From Sphingopyxis sp. H115 (GTDB lineage Bacteria > Pseudomonadota > Alphaproteobacteria > Sphingomonadales > Sphingomonadaceae), in contig NZ_LNSA01000002.1 in assembly GCF_001468465.1 (NCBI RefSeq), forward strand, positions 124,001 to 188,000: a DNA stretch of 64,000 nucleotides. The letters run 5' to 3'. Positions within the stretch are counted from its first letter, which is position 1. Each line of letters opens with the position of its first letter. Below the pieces are notes generated by a model. The model saw only the letters and a program-made list of their open reading frames with translations, had not been told where the DNA came from and did not search any database. This document shows, piece after piece, positions 45,392 through 56,859 of this stretch. A program made the translations under genes and the position numbers.

Positions 45392-48214
45392 TCAGGCTTT
45401 GTTCTTGGCGCGGCGGATTTCGGCGCGAACCGACAGGCCGAGCGCATCGGCGACGAGCGCCGACTGTTCGGTCTGGTGGCGGCTCATCAGGCCGGTCGCG
45501 GGCGAGGCCGCGGCGGCGCGGCCGGCATAGCGCGGCCGCATGCCCGTCTTGCCCGCTTCGGTCAGCGCGTCCTCGATCAGCTCATTGACGAAGAACCAGG
45601 CGCCGTTGTTGCGCGGCTCCTCCTGCGCCCAGACCACCTCTTCAAGCTTCGGCATGCGCTTCAGGCGCACCGCCAGCGGCTCGCCGGGGAACGGGTATAG
45701 CTGCTCGATGCGAATCACCGTGGTATCGGCGAGGCCAGCGGCATCGCGCGCTTCCATCAGGTCGTAACCGACCTTCCCCGAACAGAGCACGACGCGCTTG
45801 ATGTCCTTGTCTGCGGGCGGGGTGCGGTCCGACATGATGCGACGGAAATGCGCGTCGCCGATGAAATCCGAGCGCTGCGACACCGCCAGCTTGTGACGCA
45901 GCAGCGATTTGGGCGTCATGATGATCAGCGGCTTGCGGAACGGACGCAGCATCTGGCGGCGCAGGACGTGGAAATAGTTCGACGGGGTCGAAATATTGCA
46001 CACCTGGATATTGTCGCCCGCGCAAAGCTGGAGGAAACGTTCGAGGCGCGCCGAGCTATGCTCCGGCCCTTGCCCCTCATAGCCATGGGGGAGCAGCATC
46101 ACGAGGCCGTTGGCGCGCAGCCATTTCGCCTCGCCCGACGCGATGAACTGGTCGATCATGATCTGCGCACCATTGGCGAAGTCGCCGAACTGCGCTTCCC
46201 AGAGAACGAGGCTCTTCGGATCGGCCATCGCATAGCCATATTCGAAGCCGAGCACGCCATATTCGGAGAGCGGACTGTCGAGCACCTCGAACCGGCCGTG
46301 CGGGACGGTCGTCAGCGGGACATATTTTTCCTCGCTCTTCTGGTCGACCCAGACGGCGTGGCGCTGGCTGAACGTCCCGCGGCCCGAATCCTGTCCCGAC
46401 AGGCGCACCTGATAGCCTTCGCTAAGCAGCGTCCCGAAGGCAAGACTTTCGGCGGTTGCCCAGTCGAACACTTCGCCGTCGTCCTTGTTCGCGAACATGG
46501 CGCCCCGCGCGTCAATCACGCGGCGCAGCGTCTTGTGCACCTCGACGTCGGCGGGGATCGTCGTCAGCGTGCGGCCAATCGCGTCGAACAGTTTTTCGGA
46601 CACGCCGGTCGCGATGTTGCGACGCGCATTTTCGGGGTCGGCGGGGGCGTGAAGCCCCGACCAGCGGCCCGCGAACCAGTCGGCCTTGTTCGGCTTGTAG
46701 CTCTTCGCCGCCTCGAAATCTCCTTCGAGCCGCGCGGCGAATTCGGCGCGGCGCGCATCGGCCCAGCCCGCGTCGATTACTCCTTCGCCTTCGAGCTTCG
46801 CGGCGCACAGCTGCGACACCGGCGGATGCTTCCGGATGCTGGCGTACATCAAAGGCTGGGTGAACGAAGGCTCGTCGCCCTCATTGTGGCCAAAGCGGCG
46901 GTAACACCACATATCGATCACGACATCGCGCTTGAACTGCTGGCGGAAATCGATCGCGAGCTTGCACGCGAAGGTCACCGCTTCAGGATCGTCGCCGTTG
47001 ACGTGCAGGATCGGCGCCATCACGCCCTTTGCCACATCCGACGGATAGGGCGACGAGCGCGCGAATTGCGGGCTGGTCGTGAAACCGATCTGGTTGTTGA
47101 CGATGAAGTGAATGCAGCCGCCGGTGTTGTAGCCGCGAATGCCCGAAAAACCGAGGCATTCCCAGACGATTCCCTGCCCAGCAAAGGCCGCGTCGCCGTG
47201 GATCAGCACCGGCAGCACCTGCTCGTGCTTTTGAAGATCGTCGCGCACCACCTGCTGCGCGCGCACCTTGCCAAGCACGACCGGATCGACCGCCTCGAGG
47301 TGCGAGGGGTTGGGGACGAGCGACATATGCACCGACGCGCCGCCGAACTCGCGGTCGGTCGAGGTGCCGAGGTGATATTTGACGTCGCCCGAGCCGCCGA
47401 TGTCGTCGGGGTTGGCGCTGCCGCCGGCGAATTCGTGGAAGATGATCTTGTACGGCTTCGCCATGACGTTCGCGAGCATGTTGAGCCGCCCGCGGTGCGC
47501 CATGCCGTACACGATTTCGCGCACGCCATATTGGCCGCCATATTTGATGATCGCTTCCATCGCGGGAATCATGCTCTCGCCGCCGTCGAGGCCGAATCGC
47601 TTGGTCCCGACATATTTTTTGGCGAGGAATTTTTCCCACTCCTCGGCCTCGATCACCTTGTTCAGGATGGCGCGTTTGCCCTCGACCGAAAATTCGATGA
47701 TCTTGTCGGCGCCTTCCATCCGTTCCTGCAGGAACTGGCGCTCCTTCAGATCGGCGATGTGCATATATTCGAGGCCGACATTGCCGCAATAATTGGCGCG
47801 CAGGATCGCGACGATCTCGCGAATGGTCGCCTTTTCGAGGCCGAGCGTCCCGCCGATGTAAACCGGGCGATCCAGATCGGCGCCGATGAAACCGTGATAT
47901 TCAGGGGTCAGGTCGGCGGGCAGCTCGCGCTGGCTGAGGCCGAGCGGATCGAGATTGGCAGCGAGATGGCCGCGCACGCGATAGGTGCGGATCAGCATCA
48001 TCGCGCGGATCGAATCGTCGGCGGCGCGCTCGACTTCGGCGTTCGACAGCGCGGCACCTGCCTTGGCCGCGGCGGCCTTCACGGCGACCTGCATCTGCTG
48101 CGGATCGAGCGCGGCGGTCAGGTCGTCGCTGTCGATCAGCGGCCAGTTCTTCGGCGCCCAGCTGGGGCCGGCCTGCGGCTCGTCGATGTCGAAGCTTTGT
48201 CGTTCGAGGTTCAT
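45392..48214 (-). CDS. sucA: 2-oxoglutarate dehydrogenase E1 component
   Basis: 940 residues from the ATG at 48214 with GGAAAAG upstream. Typical segments are YGMAHRGRLNMLANV, VKYHLGTSTDREF, LLIHGDAAFAGQGIVWE, NNQIGFTT and CYRRFGHNEGDEPSFTQP for thiamine diphosphate and metal, and LLPHGYEGQGPEHSSAR in the transketolase-like half. It decarboxylates 2-oxoglutarate and loads the lipoyl arm of OdhB. An 82-bp gap with a GC hairpin separates it from sucD. Confidence 0.97.
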   Translation of the reverse strand: MNLERQSFDIDEPQAGPSWAPKNWPLIDSDDLTAALDPQQMQVAVKAAAAKAGAALSNAEVERAADDSIRAMMLIRTYRVRGHLAANLDPLGLSQRELPADLTPEYHGFIGADLDRPVYIGGTLGLEKATIREIVAILRANYCGNVGLEYMHIADLKERQFLQERMEGADKIIEFSVEGKRAILNKVIEAEEWEKFLAKKYVGTKRFGLDGGESMIPAMEAIIKYGGQYGVREIVYGMAHRGRLNMLANVMAKPYKIIFHEFAGGSANPDDIGGSGDVKYHLGTSTDREFGGASVHMSLVPNPSHLEAVDPVVLGKVRAQQVVRDDLQKHEQVLPVLIHGDAAFAGQGIVWECLGFSGIRGYNTGGCIHFIVNNQIGFTTSPQFARSSPYPSDVAKGVMAPILHVNGDDPEAVTFACKLAIDFRQQFKRDVVIDMWCYRRFGHNEGDEPSFTQPLMYASIRKHPPVSQLCAAKLEGEGVIDAGWADARRAEFAARLEGDFEAAKSYKPNKADWFAGRWSGLHAPADPENARRNIATGVSEKLFDAIGRTLTTIPADVEVHKTLRRVIDARGAMFANKDDGEVFDWATAESLAFGTLLSEGYQVRLSGQDSGRGTFSQRHAVWVDQKSEEKYVPLTTVPHGRFEVLDSPLSEYGVLGFEYGYAMADPKSLVLWEAQFGDFANGAQIMIDQFIASGEAKWLRANGLVMLLPHGYEGQGPEHSSARLERFLQLCAGDNIQVCNISTPSNYFHVLRRQMLRPFRKPLIIMTPKSLLRHKLAVSQRSDFIGDAHFRRIMSDRTPPADKDIKRVVLCSGKVGYDLMEARDAAGLADTTVIRIEQLYPFPGEPLAVRLKRMPKLEEVVWAQEEPRNNGAWFFVNELIEDALTEAGKTGMRPRYAGRAAAASPATGLMSRHQTEQSALVADALGLSVRAEIRRAKNKA

Positions 48215-48261
48215 CTGCTTTTCCACGGGGAGGTAGGGGTGGGTCTTATATGGGGAGCACA

Positions 48262-48290
48262 GGCCCGCCGGCAAAGGGTGCCGGCGGGCC
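48262..48290 (-). terminator. GC-rich hairpin in the sucD-sucA gap
   Basis: A perfect 12-bp stem GGCCCGCCGGCA / TGCCGGCGGGCC around a 5-nt loop, 7 bp beyond the sucD stop. No T-run follows in the direction of transcription, so it may be a processing or stability element, or a partial attenuator, within the operon. Confidence 0.6.
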
Positions 48291-48296
48291 GTCCGG

Positions 48297-49186
48297 TCAG
48301 ACGCGTTCCTTGAGCACCTCGGCGAGCGTCGTGCCGAGTTCCGACGGGCTCGCCGACACCTTGATGCCGGCGGCTTCCATCGCCGCGATCTTGCTTTCGG
48401 CGTCGCCCTTGCCGCCCGACACGATCGCCCCGGCATGGCCCATGCGGCGGCCCGGAGGCGCGGTGCGGCCCGCGATGAAGCCGGCCATCGGCTTCTTGCG
48501 GCCGCGCTTGGCCTCGTCGATCAGGAACTGAGCGGCCTGTTCCTCGGCGTCGCCGCCGATCTCGCCGATCATGATGATCGACTTGGTCGCTTCGTCCGCC
48601 AGGAAGAGTTCGAGCACATCGATGAAGTTGGTGCCGTTGACCGGGTCGCCGCCAATCCCGACCGCGGTCGTCTGGCCCAGCCCGACGTTCGAGGTCTGGA
48701 ACACGGCTTCATAGGTCAGCGTACCCGAGCGCGAGACGACGCCGACGCTGCCCTTTTTGAAGATGTTGCCCGGCATGATGCCGATCTTGCACTCTTCGGG
48801 GGTCAGCACGCCGGGGCAGTTCGGGCCGATCAGGCGCGATTTCGAGCCCGAGAGCGCACGCTTCACCTTGACCATGTCGAGCACCGGAATGCCTTCGGTG
48901 ATGCAGACGATCAGCTCGACCTCGGCATCGATCGCTTCGAGGATCGAATCGGCGGCGAACGGCGGCGGCACATAGATGACCGACGCGGTCGCGCCCGTCG
49001 CATGCTTCGCTTCCTCGACGGTGTTGAACATCGGCAAGCCGATGTGCGTCGTGCCGCCCTTACCCGGCGTCACGCCGCCGACCATCTGCGTGCCATAGGC
49101 AAGCGCCTGTTCGGTGTGGAAGGTGCCGGTGGCACCGGTCATCCCTTGCGTGATGACCTTGGTATTCTTGTCAATGAGAATGGACA

Positions 49187-49187
<1 letters not shown>
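48297..49187 (-). CDS. sucD: Succinate-CoA ligase alpha subunit
   Basis: 296 residues. CoA-binding Rossmann part with [21 protein letters not shown], and ligase part with the phosphohistidine in [39 protein letters not shown] is a family signature. With SucC it converts succinyl-CoA to succinate with substrate-level phosphorylation. The beta subunit gene, normally just upstream, is absent; a small membrane-protein gene takes its place and overlaps the start (TAATG). Confidence 0.97.
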
Positions 49188-50806
<1,619 letters not shown>

Positions 50807-51850
50807 GTGACGCGCGCGATCATCAGCTTCGACACCGAATTGTCGGCGGGCCTCTATCAACGGGGCCATGACGCGCGCGCCAATTTCGAAAGCTCGATCC
50901 TCGGCCGCTGCCGCGACGGCGATTTCGGTATCCATTTCCAGATGGATATGCTCGAACGCTATGGCCTGACCGGCGTTTTCTTCGTCGATCCGATGCCCGC
51001 GCTTGTCCATGGGCCATCGATCGTCCGCGACATCGTCGCCCCGATCGTCGCGCGCGGGCACGAGGTCCAACTGCACATCCACACCGAATGGCTCGCCTTC
51101 GCGCGCTTCAACCCCGTCGGGCGCCTGAACGGGCGCAACATCGGCGACTTCCCGCTCGGCGCGCAGAAAAAGCTCATCGGGCTTGCCGCTGACATGCTGG
51201 TGCGCGCGGGCGCGCCCGATCCCGTCGCTTTTCGCGCCGGCAATTTCGGCGCCAACGACGACACGCTGCGCGCGCTCGCCGCGCTTGGCTTCGCTTATGA
51301 CAGCAGCTTCAACGGCGCCTATGTCGGCCGGGGCTGCGACATCGTGCTCGACCCGGGGAACATCGGGATGCGGATTCACCATGGCGTTTGCGAAGTGCCC
51401 GTCAGCGGCCTCATGGATCGCGCCGACAGCTTTCGGCCGGCGCAGCTTTGCGCGATGTCCGAAGAAGAAATGCGCGACGCGCTCGATCATGCGGCCGCGA
51501 GCGGGGCGATCCAATTCTCCGCCTTCAGCCATAGTTTCGAGCTTTTGAGCCGCGACCGCGCCGTCGCCAACCGCCTCGCGATCGCACGGATGGAGGCGCT
51601 TTGCCAGGCGGTGGCCGCCGATCGCCGTATATCCAGTGGCGGCTTCGCCGACCTGCCCGCCCCGCCGCCGCGACCGGGATCGATCAGGCTGCCCGAACCG
51701 CGCCCCCTGCGGACTCTGCGCCGGACTGCCGAACAGGCAGCGGGACATCTGGCCCACGAGGTGCGCTACGTCCGCAGCCTCGCATATGTCACCGCCAACA
51801 CGTCACGCTGGGGGAAGATTGCCGGCGGCATCCTCCTGGCCATGGCCTAG
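50807..51850 (+). CDS. Polysaccharide deacetylase family protein
   Basis: 347 residues from GTG 50807. The NodB-type fold shows IISFDTELS (motif 1 Asp-Thr-Glu), VQLHIHTEWLAFA (metal HxH region) and FRAGNFGANDDTLRALA (motif 3). It probably removes acetyl groups from a surface or exopolysaccharide. No signal peptide is seen, which is unusual for exported deacetylases; a cytoplasmic substrate is possible. The last 48 bp overlap the convergent zapE. Confidence 0.85.
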   Translation: MTRAIISFDTELSAGLYQRGHDARANFESSILGRCRDGDFGIHFQMDMLERYGLTGVFFVDPMPALVHGPSIVRDIVAPIVARGHEVQLHIHTEWLAFARFNPVGRLNGRNIGDFPLGAQKKLIGLAADMLVRAGAPDPVAFRAGNFGANDDTLRALAALGFAYDSSFNGAYVGRGCDIVLDPGNIGMRIHHGVCEVPVSGLMDRADSFRPAQLCAMSEEEMRDALDHAAASGAIQFSAFSHSFELLSRDRAVANRLAIARMEALCQAVAADRRISSGGFADLPAPPPRPGSIRLPEPRPLRTLRRTAEQAAGHLAHEVRYVRSLAYVTANTSRWGKIAGGILLAMA

Positions 51851-52942
51851 CGCGAGATAATCGTCCGACTGCATCTCGGCGAGCCGGCTCGCCGTGCGCT
51901 CGAATTCGAACGCCCCGTCGCCTGCGACATAGAGCTGGTCGGGCGCCGCCGCCGCGCTTGCCAGCAGCTTGACCTTATATTCGTAAAGCGCGTCGATCAG
52001 CGTCACGAAGCGCGCCGCCTCGTTGCGGTTCTCCGGCCCCATGCGCGGGATGCCGACGAGGATGACAGTGTGGAAATGCCGCGCGACCGCTAGATAATCC
52101 GACGCCCCGCGCGCCTCTCCGCACAATTTCTTGAACGAAAACACAGCAACGCCCTTCAACGCTTTCGGCACATGCAATGTGCGCCCGCCGCCGACGTCGA
52201 GATCGAGCGTGGGCACATTGGCGCGATCCTCGGGCGGATAGTCGGTCAGGCGGAAGAAGGCAGCGGACAGCGCCGCGCTGGCGGCATCGTCGGCGGGTAC
52301 GAACCAGCGCGCGCCGTCGCCCAGCCGGTCGCGCCGATAATCGGTCGGGCCGTTGAGACCCATCACGTCCAGCCGATCCTCGACCAGCGCGATGAAGGGC
52401 AGGAAATGTTCGCGGTTGAGTCCGTCCTTGTAGAGATCCTGCGGCGGCCGGTTCGATGTCGCGACCATCGTCAGTCCGCGGTCGATCAGCGCGGTAAACA
52501 GGCGCGACAGGATCATCGCATCGGCGCTGTTGTTCACGACCATTTCGTCGAAGGCGAGGCAGCGGACATTCTCGGCGAGCGCCTCGGCAACGAGCGGGAT
52601 CGGGTCTCCGCTTTCGCTCTTCCGCACCTCTCGCATCCGCGCATGGACGTCGAGCATGAAGGCATGGAAATGGACGCGCTTCTTTCGCTGGATGTGCAGC
52701 CGGTCGTAGAAGAGGTCCATCAGCATCGACTTGCCGCGTCCGACCGCACCCCACAGATAGACGCCGCGCGGGCTCTCGGGCTTGCGGCCGGCGATCCGCC
52801 ACAGCAGGCTACCACGTGGCGGTGCCGCCTCAAGATCCTGCTGCAACTGGTTCAGCCGCACCGCCGCGCTGCGTTGCTCGGCATCGGGCTTGAGCTCGCC
52901 CGCCGCGACGAGCGCGTCATAGTCGGCAAGGACGGTCGTCAC
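51803..52942 (-). CDS. zapE: Cell division protein ZapE (AFG1-like ATPase)
   Basis: 379 residues. Walker A in YLWGAVGRGKSMLMDLFY, HFHAFMLDVHARM, Walker B CLAFDEMVV and sensor ATSNRPPQDLYKDGLNREHFLPF are all typical. ZapE associates with FtsZ at constriction; the mitochondrial homologue is LACE1/AFG1. The GTG start overlaps the thioesterase stop (GTGA), and the gene ends inside the convergent deacetylase. Confidence 0.95.
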   Translation of the reverse strand: MTTVLADYDALVAAGELKPDAEQRSAAVRLNQLQQDLEAAPPRGSLLWRIAGRKPESPRGVYLWGAVGRGKSMLMDLFYDRLHIQRKKRVHFHAFMLDVHARMREVRKSESGDPIPLVAEALAENVRCLAFDEMVVNNSADAMILSRLFTALIDRGLTMVATSNRPPQDLYKDGLNREHFLPFIALVEDRLDVMGLNGPTDYRRDRLGDGARWFVPADDAASAALSAAFFRLTDYPPEDRANVPTLDLDVGGGRTLHVPKALKGVAVFSFKKLCGEARGASDYLAVARHFHTVILVGIPRMGPENRNEAARFVTLIDALYEYKVKLLASAAAAPDQLYVAGDGAFEFERTASRLAEMQSDDYLALGHGQEDAAGNLPPA

Positions 52943-53430
52943 TTAGTGCTTGCCTTGCGGATCGTCCCGGCAAAGCTCAGCACGATATGGCCGTCGCCCT
53001 CGCCCTGTACGACCAGCCCGCGCAAGAAGATCAGCCGGCCGGTTTCGCGCACCAGTTCGACCAGGGCGTCGAGCGGTTCGCCGACCCGTCCCGCCCCGAC
53101 GAATTGCGTCGACAGGTCGAGCGTGACCGAATGACCCGCGTTGAGCGATCCGAACTGATGCGACGCCGCGAACAGCGCGATGTCGACGAGGGCAAGGGTC
53201 ACCGCGCCATGGACATTGTCGCCGAGATTGCTGTGCTTGCGTTCGGGGAGCATGCGAACGCGGGCGCGCGGGCGCCCGTCTTCGGTCGGCGTCTCGACAC
53301 GAACCGTCAGCGGTTCGATGAAGGCGTTGAAGCGTGTCGGGTCCTTGAGGTCCCAGCTCATCCAGCCGCCGTCCAGTTCCTCGGCGCTGAAATGGTCGCG
53401 GCGCTTCGGCTCCTCGATCCCGTCGTTCAT
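52939..53430 (-). CDS. PaaI-type hot-dog thioesterase
   Basis: 163 residues from ATG 53430. The hot-dog signature NLGDNVHGAVTLALVDIAL has Gly-His-Gly-Ala followed by the catalytic acidic residue, and SVTLDLSTQFVGAGRVGEPL forms the central strand. It hydrolyses a small acyl-CoA, exact substrate unknown. It overlaps both neighbours by four bases (ATGA and GTGA), so its synthesis is tied to the lipoprotein hydrolase and ZapE. Confidence 0.9.
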   Translation of the reverse strand: MNDGIEEPKRRDHFSAEELDGGWMSWDLKDPTRFNAFIEPLTVRVETPTEDGRPRARVRMLPERKHSNLGDNVHGAVTLALVDIALFAASHQFGSLNAGHSVTLDLSTQFVGAGRVGEPLDALVELVRETGRLIFLRGLVVQGEGDGHIVLSFAGTIRKASTK

Positions 53431-54404
53431 GCCCTGCAATATCCGTCCAATTTCTTCGAGCGTATCAGCTCGCCATAATGATCGGCCATCGCCGTGGCGC
53501 GGGCGCCGTCCTGGCCGATCCATTCGGCGGCGCCGGAAACCCAGCCCGCCGAACAGCTCTCAAGCGTGCCCGTCCCGCGCGCGCAAGCGATAAAATCGCG
53601 AAAGGCCACATGCCAGCGCGCAAAACCATGCCGATCCATGACCGGGCCGTGCCCCGGAACGATCTGTTTCGCCCCCGATCGTGCGACGTCGCCCAGCGCC
53701 TCCAGCCAGCCTTCGGGGCAGGCGGTGTCGAGAAAGGGCACAGGAAGCGTGACAAGGTCGCCGACGATCGCGCGCCGGGCCGCTGCATCGTAAATCCATA
53801 GGTCGCGCTCGGTCGCTGCATGACGGGCGATACGCACCGACAGGGCACGGCCGGCGAAGACGATATCGTGTGGCGTGTCGATGACGATATCGGGCTGGAG
53901 CTCGGGCCCGCGCGCAATCGTTTCCAGATCGCCCTCGACATCGGGAAGCGCCGCGGCGGGAATCCGACCCGCGGCGAGGGCCTTGCGCGACACCGCCGCG
54001 CTGGTCGCAAGAAAGCCGGTGAGCGCGCCGTCGATCGCCGAGGTCCCGTAGACGCGCGCATCGGGATGCGCCGCCTTGAGCGGCAGATTGCCGCTGACAT
54101 GGTCGAGATGCCAGTGCGTGTTGACGATCGCGGCGAGCGGCAGGTCAAGCGCGCCAAGAGCCCGGTCGACGGATTCGCTATGGCTGGCATGACGCCCCGT
54201 ATCGACGAGCACCGCGCCCGCCGTCCCTCTAAGGATGACGCTGTTTCCGTCGGGCGAACGCCCCGGCTCGAACCCGCCCGGCACGAGCCAGGTCGCATCG
54301 CCAAGCGCAACGGCGCCGGGCAATTCCGAAACGGGCCCGGGATCGATCGTCGACGCGCAGGATACGAGCGCCAGCGCAGCGAGTGCCGCCAGCGCGCTGC
54401 GCAT
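53427..54404 (-). CDS. Lipoprotein MBL-fold metallo-hydrolase
   Basis: 325 residues from ATG 54404. Lipobox LVSC with C16. The zinc motif is H97-W-H99-L-D101-H102 in NTHWHLDHVSGN; later ligands lie in IVGDLVTLPVPF and VPGHGPVMD. The class resembles quinohaemoprotein-associated SoxH-like or AHL/lactone hydrolases; true beta-lactamase activity is unproven. Start and stop overlap sdhB and the thioesterase by one and four bases. Confidence 0.87.
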   Translation of the reverse strand: MRSALAALAALALVSCASTIDPGPVSELPGAVALGDATWLVPGGFEPGRSPDGNSVILRGTAGAVLVDTGRHASHSESVDRALGALDLPLAAIVNTHWHLDHVSGNLPLKAAHPDARVYGTSAIDGALTGFLATSAAVSRKALAAGRIPAAALPDVEGDLETIARGPELQPDIVIDTPHDIVFAGRALSVRIARHAATERDLWIYDAAARRAIVGDLVTLPVPFLDTACPEGWLEALGDVARSGAKQIVPGHGPVMDRHGFARWHVAFRDFIACARGTGTLESCSAGWVSGAAEWIGQDGARATAMADHYGELIRSKKLDGYCRA

Positions 54405-55186
54405 CAGACGTGCCGCTCGGCTTCCAGCTTCTTGATCTCGGCGATCGCGCGCGCCGGGCTCAGCCCCTTGGGGCAGGCATTGGCGCAATTCATGATCGTG
54501 TGGCAGCGATAGAGGCGGAACGGATCCTCGAGTTCGTCGAGCCGCTCGCCCGTCATCTCGTCGCGGCTGTCGGCAAGCCAGCGATAGGCCTGAAGCAGGA
54601 TCGCGGGGCCGAGGAACTTGTCGCTGTTCCACCAATAGCTCGGGCAGCTTGTCGAGCAGCAGGCGCAAAGGATGCACTCATAGAGGCCGTCGAGCTTTTC
54701 GCGCTCCTCGGGCGACTGGAGCCGTTCCTTGCCGCTCGGCGTCGTCGTCTTGGTCTTCAGCCAGGGCTCGATCGACGCATATTGTGCGTAGAAATGGGTG
54801 AAGTCGGGAACGAGATCCTTGATCACATCCATCGCCGGCAACGGGGTGATCGTGACGTCGCCCTTCAGATCCTCGATCGCGGTGGTGCAGGCGAGGCCGT
54901 TCTTGCCATTCATGTTCATCGAACAGCTGCCGCAAATCCCTTCGCGGCACGACCGGCGGAAAGTCAGCGTCGAATCCTGCTCGCTCTTCATCTTGATGAG
55001 CGCATCGAGCACCATCGGACCGCATTTTTCGGTGTCGATCTCGAAGGTGTCGAAGCGCGGATTCTGGCCGCTGTCGGGATCGTAGCGATAGACCTTGAAT
55101 TTCTTTACTGCCGTGGCGCCCTCGGCCTTGTGGACCTTGCCCGTCTTTTGCGGGCGGCTGTTCTTGGGCAGGACGAATTGAGCCAT
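54404..55186 (-). CDS. sdhB: Succinate dehydrogenase iron-sulfur subunit
   Basis: 260 residues from ATG 55186. The 2Fe-2S cysteines are in [12 protein letters not shown] with a later C in NGLAC, and the 4Fe-4S/3Fe-4S ligands in [16 protein letters not shown] and [15 protein letters not shown]. It carries electrons from SdhA to ubiquinone. sdhC, sdhD and sdhA are not adjacent: upstream is a divergent flippase gene. Its own promoter must lie in the 128-bp gap at 55187-55314. Confidence 0.96.
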   Translation of the reverse strand: MAQFVLPKNSRPQKTGKVHKAEGATAVKKFKVYRYDPDSGQNPRFDTFEIDTEKCGPMVLDALIKMKSEQDSTLTFRRSCREGICGSCSMNMNGKNGLACTTAIEDLKGDVTITPLPAMDVIKDLVPDFTHFYAQYASIEPWLKTKTTTPSGKERLQSPEEREKLDGLYECILCACCSTSCPSYWWNSDKFLGPAILLQAYRWLADSRDEMTGERLDELEDPFRLYRCHTIMNCANACPKGLSPARAIAEIKKLEAERHV

Positions 55187-55314
55187 ATCGCGAGGTTCCC
55201 TATGCAATTGCGCGCTGCCTAGACCCGATTGGCGTGGGCGGCAAGGGGGTCAAGACGCGCAGAACGCGCGAAAGCCGCTGGCGGCGCGGCGGACGAGCCG
55301 CTAGGTGCGCAGCG

Positions 55315-56859
55315 ATGAGCGAAGACGCCGCCCAACCCGCCGTTACCAGCCGCAGCGTCGCGCGCGGGCTCGGCACGACCGTGCTGGCGCGGCTCGGCGC
55401 GGTTGTGGAGATCGTCGCGCAGCCCCTTTATGTGCTGATGTTCGGCCTCGCGGGCTATGGCCTCTATGCCGTGCTGTGGGCGACGATCAACCTGCTCGAA
55501 AATATCTTCGACACCGGGATGACCAGCGCGATGCAGCGCACCGTGCCGCAATCGGCCAGCGACGCCGAGGCGGCGGCCGCGCTGCGCACCGCAATAATCT
55601 TTGGCGTCGGCCCCTGCCTGATCGTCGCGGCGCTGATCGCGCTGTTTGCCGCCGAGCTTGGCCCACTGCTCAACGTGGCGGAAAAGGATCGCGCGCTCGT
55701 CACGCCTGCGATCCAGATTTTTGTGTGGGCGCTGCCACTGTGGGCCTTTGTCGAAATCGCGACGTCGGCGCTGCGCGCGCGCATGGTGTTCGGCGCCGAA
55801 ATCCGCCTGCGGATCGTTTGGGAACAGGTGATCCGGCTGATATTCGCGGGCCTGTTCTTCGCGGGCGGACTGGGGCTGAAAGGCCTGTTCATCGCACATC
55901 TCTGTTCGCTGGCGATCACGGCGATCCTCTGTGTCCGACTGCTCGCCCGCTATTATAATTTTGCCGACCTGTGGCGCGTACCCCGGGCGACCGAAACCGC
56001 GCGCAACACCTTTTGGGCAGGGCTGTCGATCTTGCCGTCGAATATCATCGCACGGCTGTTTGGCGACGCGCCAGCGCTGGTCCTCAACCTGCTGCTGCCG
56101 GGCGCGGCGGGGGCCGCCGCCGCGGGGCTGTTCACTATCGCGCGCAAATTGTCGAGCGTCGTCCAGCTTGTCAGAATCGCCTTTGTCTATGTCATGGCGC
56201 CCCTCGCCGCGAGCGCCGAACGCGAAGACCGGCGCCAGGTCGCTGACATCTATGCCTATGCGACGCGGCTGATCTCGGCGATCACCCTCCCGCTCGCCGC
56301 GGTCCTTGCCGCCGGCAGCGCGTCGCTGCTCGGGCTGTTCGGCGAGCAGGCACAGGCCGCGCAGGCGGCCCTCGTCATCCTGCTTTTTGCCCGCGCCGCA
56401 GAGGCCGTCCTCGGTATCGCCGCCCCGGTGCTGCAAGTCGTCGCCGCCTTCAGCCAGCAACTGACCGCCAGCATCTTCGGCGTCGGCCTTGCAGTGGGTG
56501 CCGGGTGGCTGATCGTTGGCCATCTCGACCCGCTGACCGGCGTTACCTTGGCCACCGCGATCGGGGTCGTCGCGATGGCGGGCATTCCGATGCTCCAGCT
56601 TGCGGTCACCGACAAGCTTCACCCGTTCGACGCCCAGTTCCCTGCGGTAGCCATGCGCGCCGGCGCGATCACCTTGGCCGCCGGGGCTCTAGCGATCCTG
56701 GCCGACCGACTGCCCGATATTTTTTCGCTGCCGCTGATCGTGCTGATCGCCATCGCTTCGGTCTGGCTGGCGATGCGCTTCGCCTTGCCATTCGCCGATC
56801 GTGCCTCGCTGGGCAAGACCGGTCGCCGATTGCGACTGGTGGGAGGTGACGGCACATGA
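55315..56859 (+). CDS. Wzx/MATE-like lipid or polysaccharide flippase
   Basis: 514 residues from ATG 55315, about 12-14 membrane helices spread along the whole protein. The N-terminal RGLGTTVLARLGAVVEIVAQ, the MFGLAGYGLYAVLWATINLL segment and a mid-protein IARKLSSVVQLVRIAFVYV fit the polysaccharide-biosynthesis flippase superfamily. It starts a five-gene run with the HAD, transferase, CDP-alcohol and HIT genes and overlaps the next start by four bases. It probably moves the lipid-linked product of that run across the inner membrane. Confidence 0.88.
   Translation: MSEDAAQPAVTSRSVARGLGTTVLARLGAVVEIVAQPLYVLMFGLAGYGLYAVLWATINLLENIFDTGMTSAMQRTVPQSASDAEAAAALRTAIIFGVGPCLIVAALIALFAAELGPLLNVAEKDRALVTPAIQIFVWALPLWAFVEIATSALRARMVFGAEIRLRIVWEQVIRLIFAGLFFAGGLGLKGLFIAHLCSLAITAILCVRLLARYYNFADLWRVPRATETARNTFWAGLSILPSNIIARLFGDAPALVLNLLLPGAAGAAAAGLFTIARKLSSVVQLVRIAFVYVMAPLAASAEREDRRQVADIYAYATRLISAITLPLAAVLAAGSASLLGLFGEQAQAAQAALVILLFARAAEAVLGIAAPVLQVVAAFSQQLTASIFGVGLAVGAGWLIVGHLDPLTGVTLATAIGVVAMAGIPMLQLAVTDKLHPFDAQFPAVAMRAGAITLAAGALAILADRLPDIFSLPLIVLIAIASVWLAMRFALPFADRASLGKTGRRLRLVGGDGT

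Noticed and set aside
53427..54404. Beta-lactamase as product of the MBL lipoprotein gene
   Set aside because: The HxHxDH motif is common to the whole superfamily and nothing specific to beta-lactamases is visible, so only a generic hydrolase is called.
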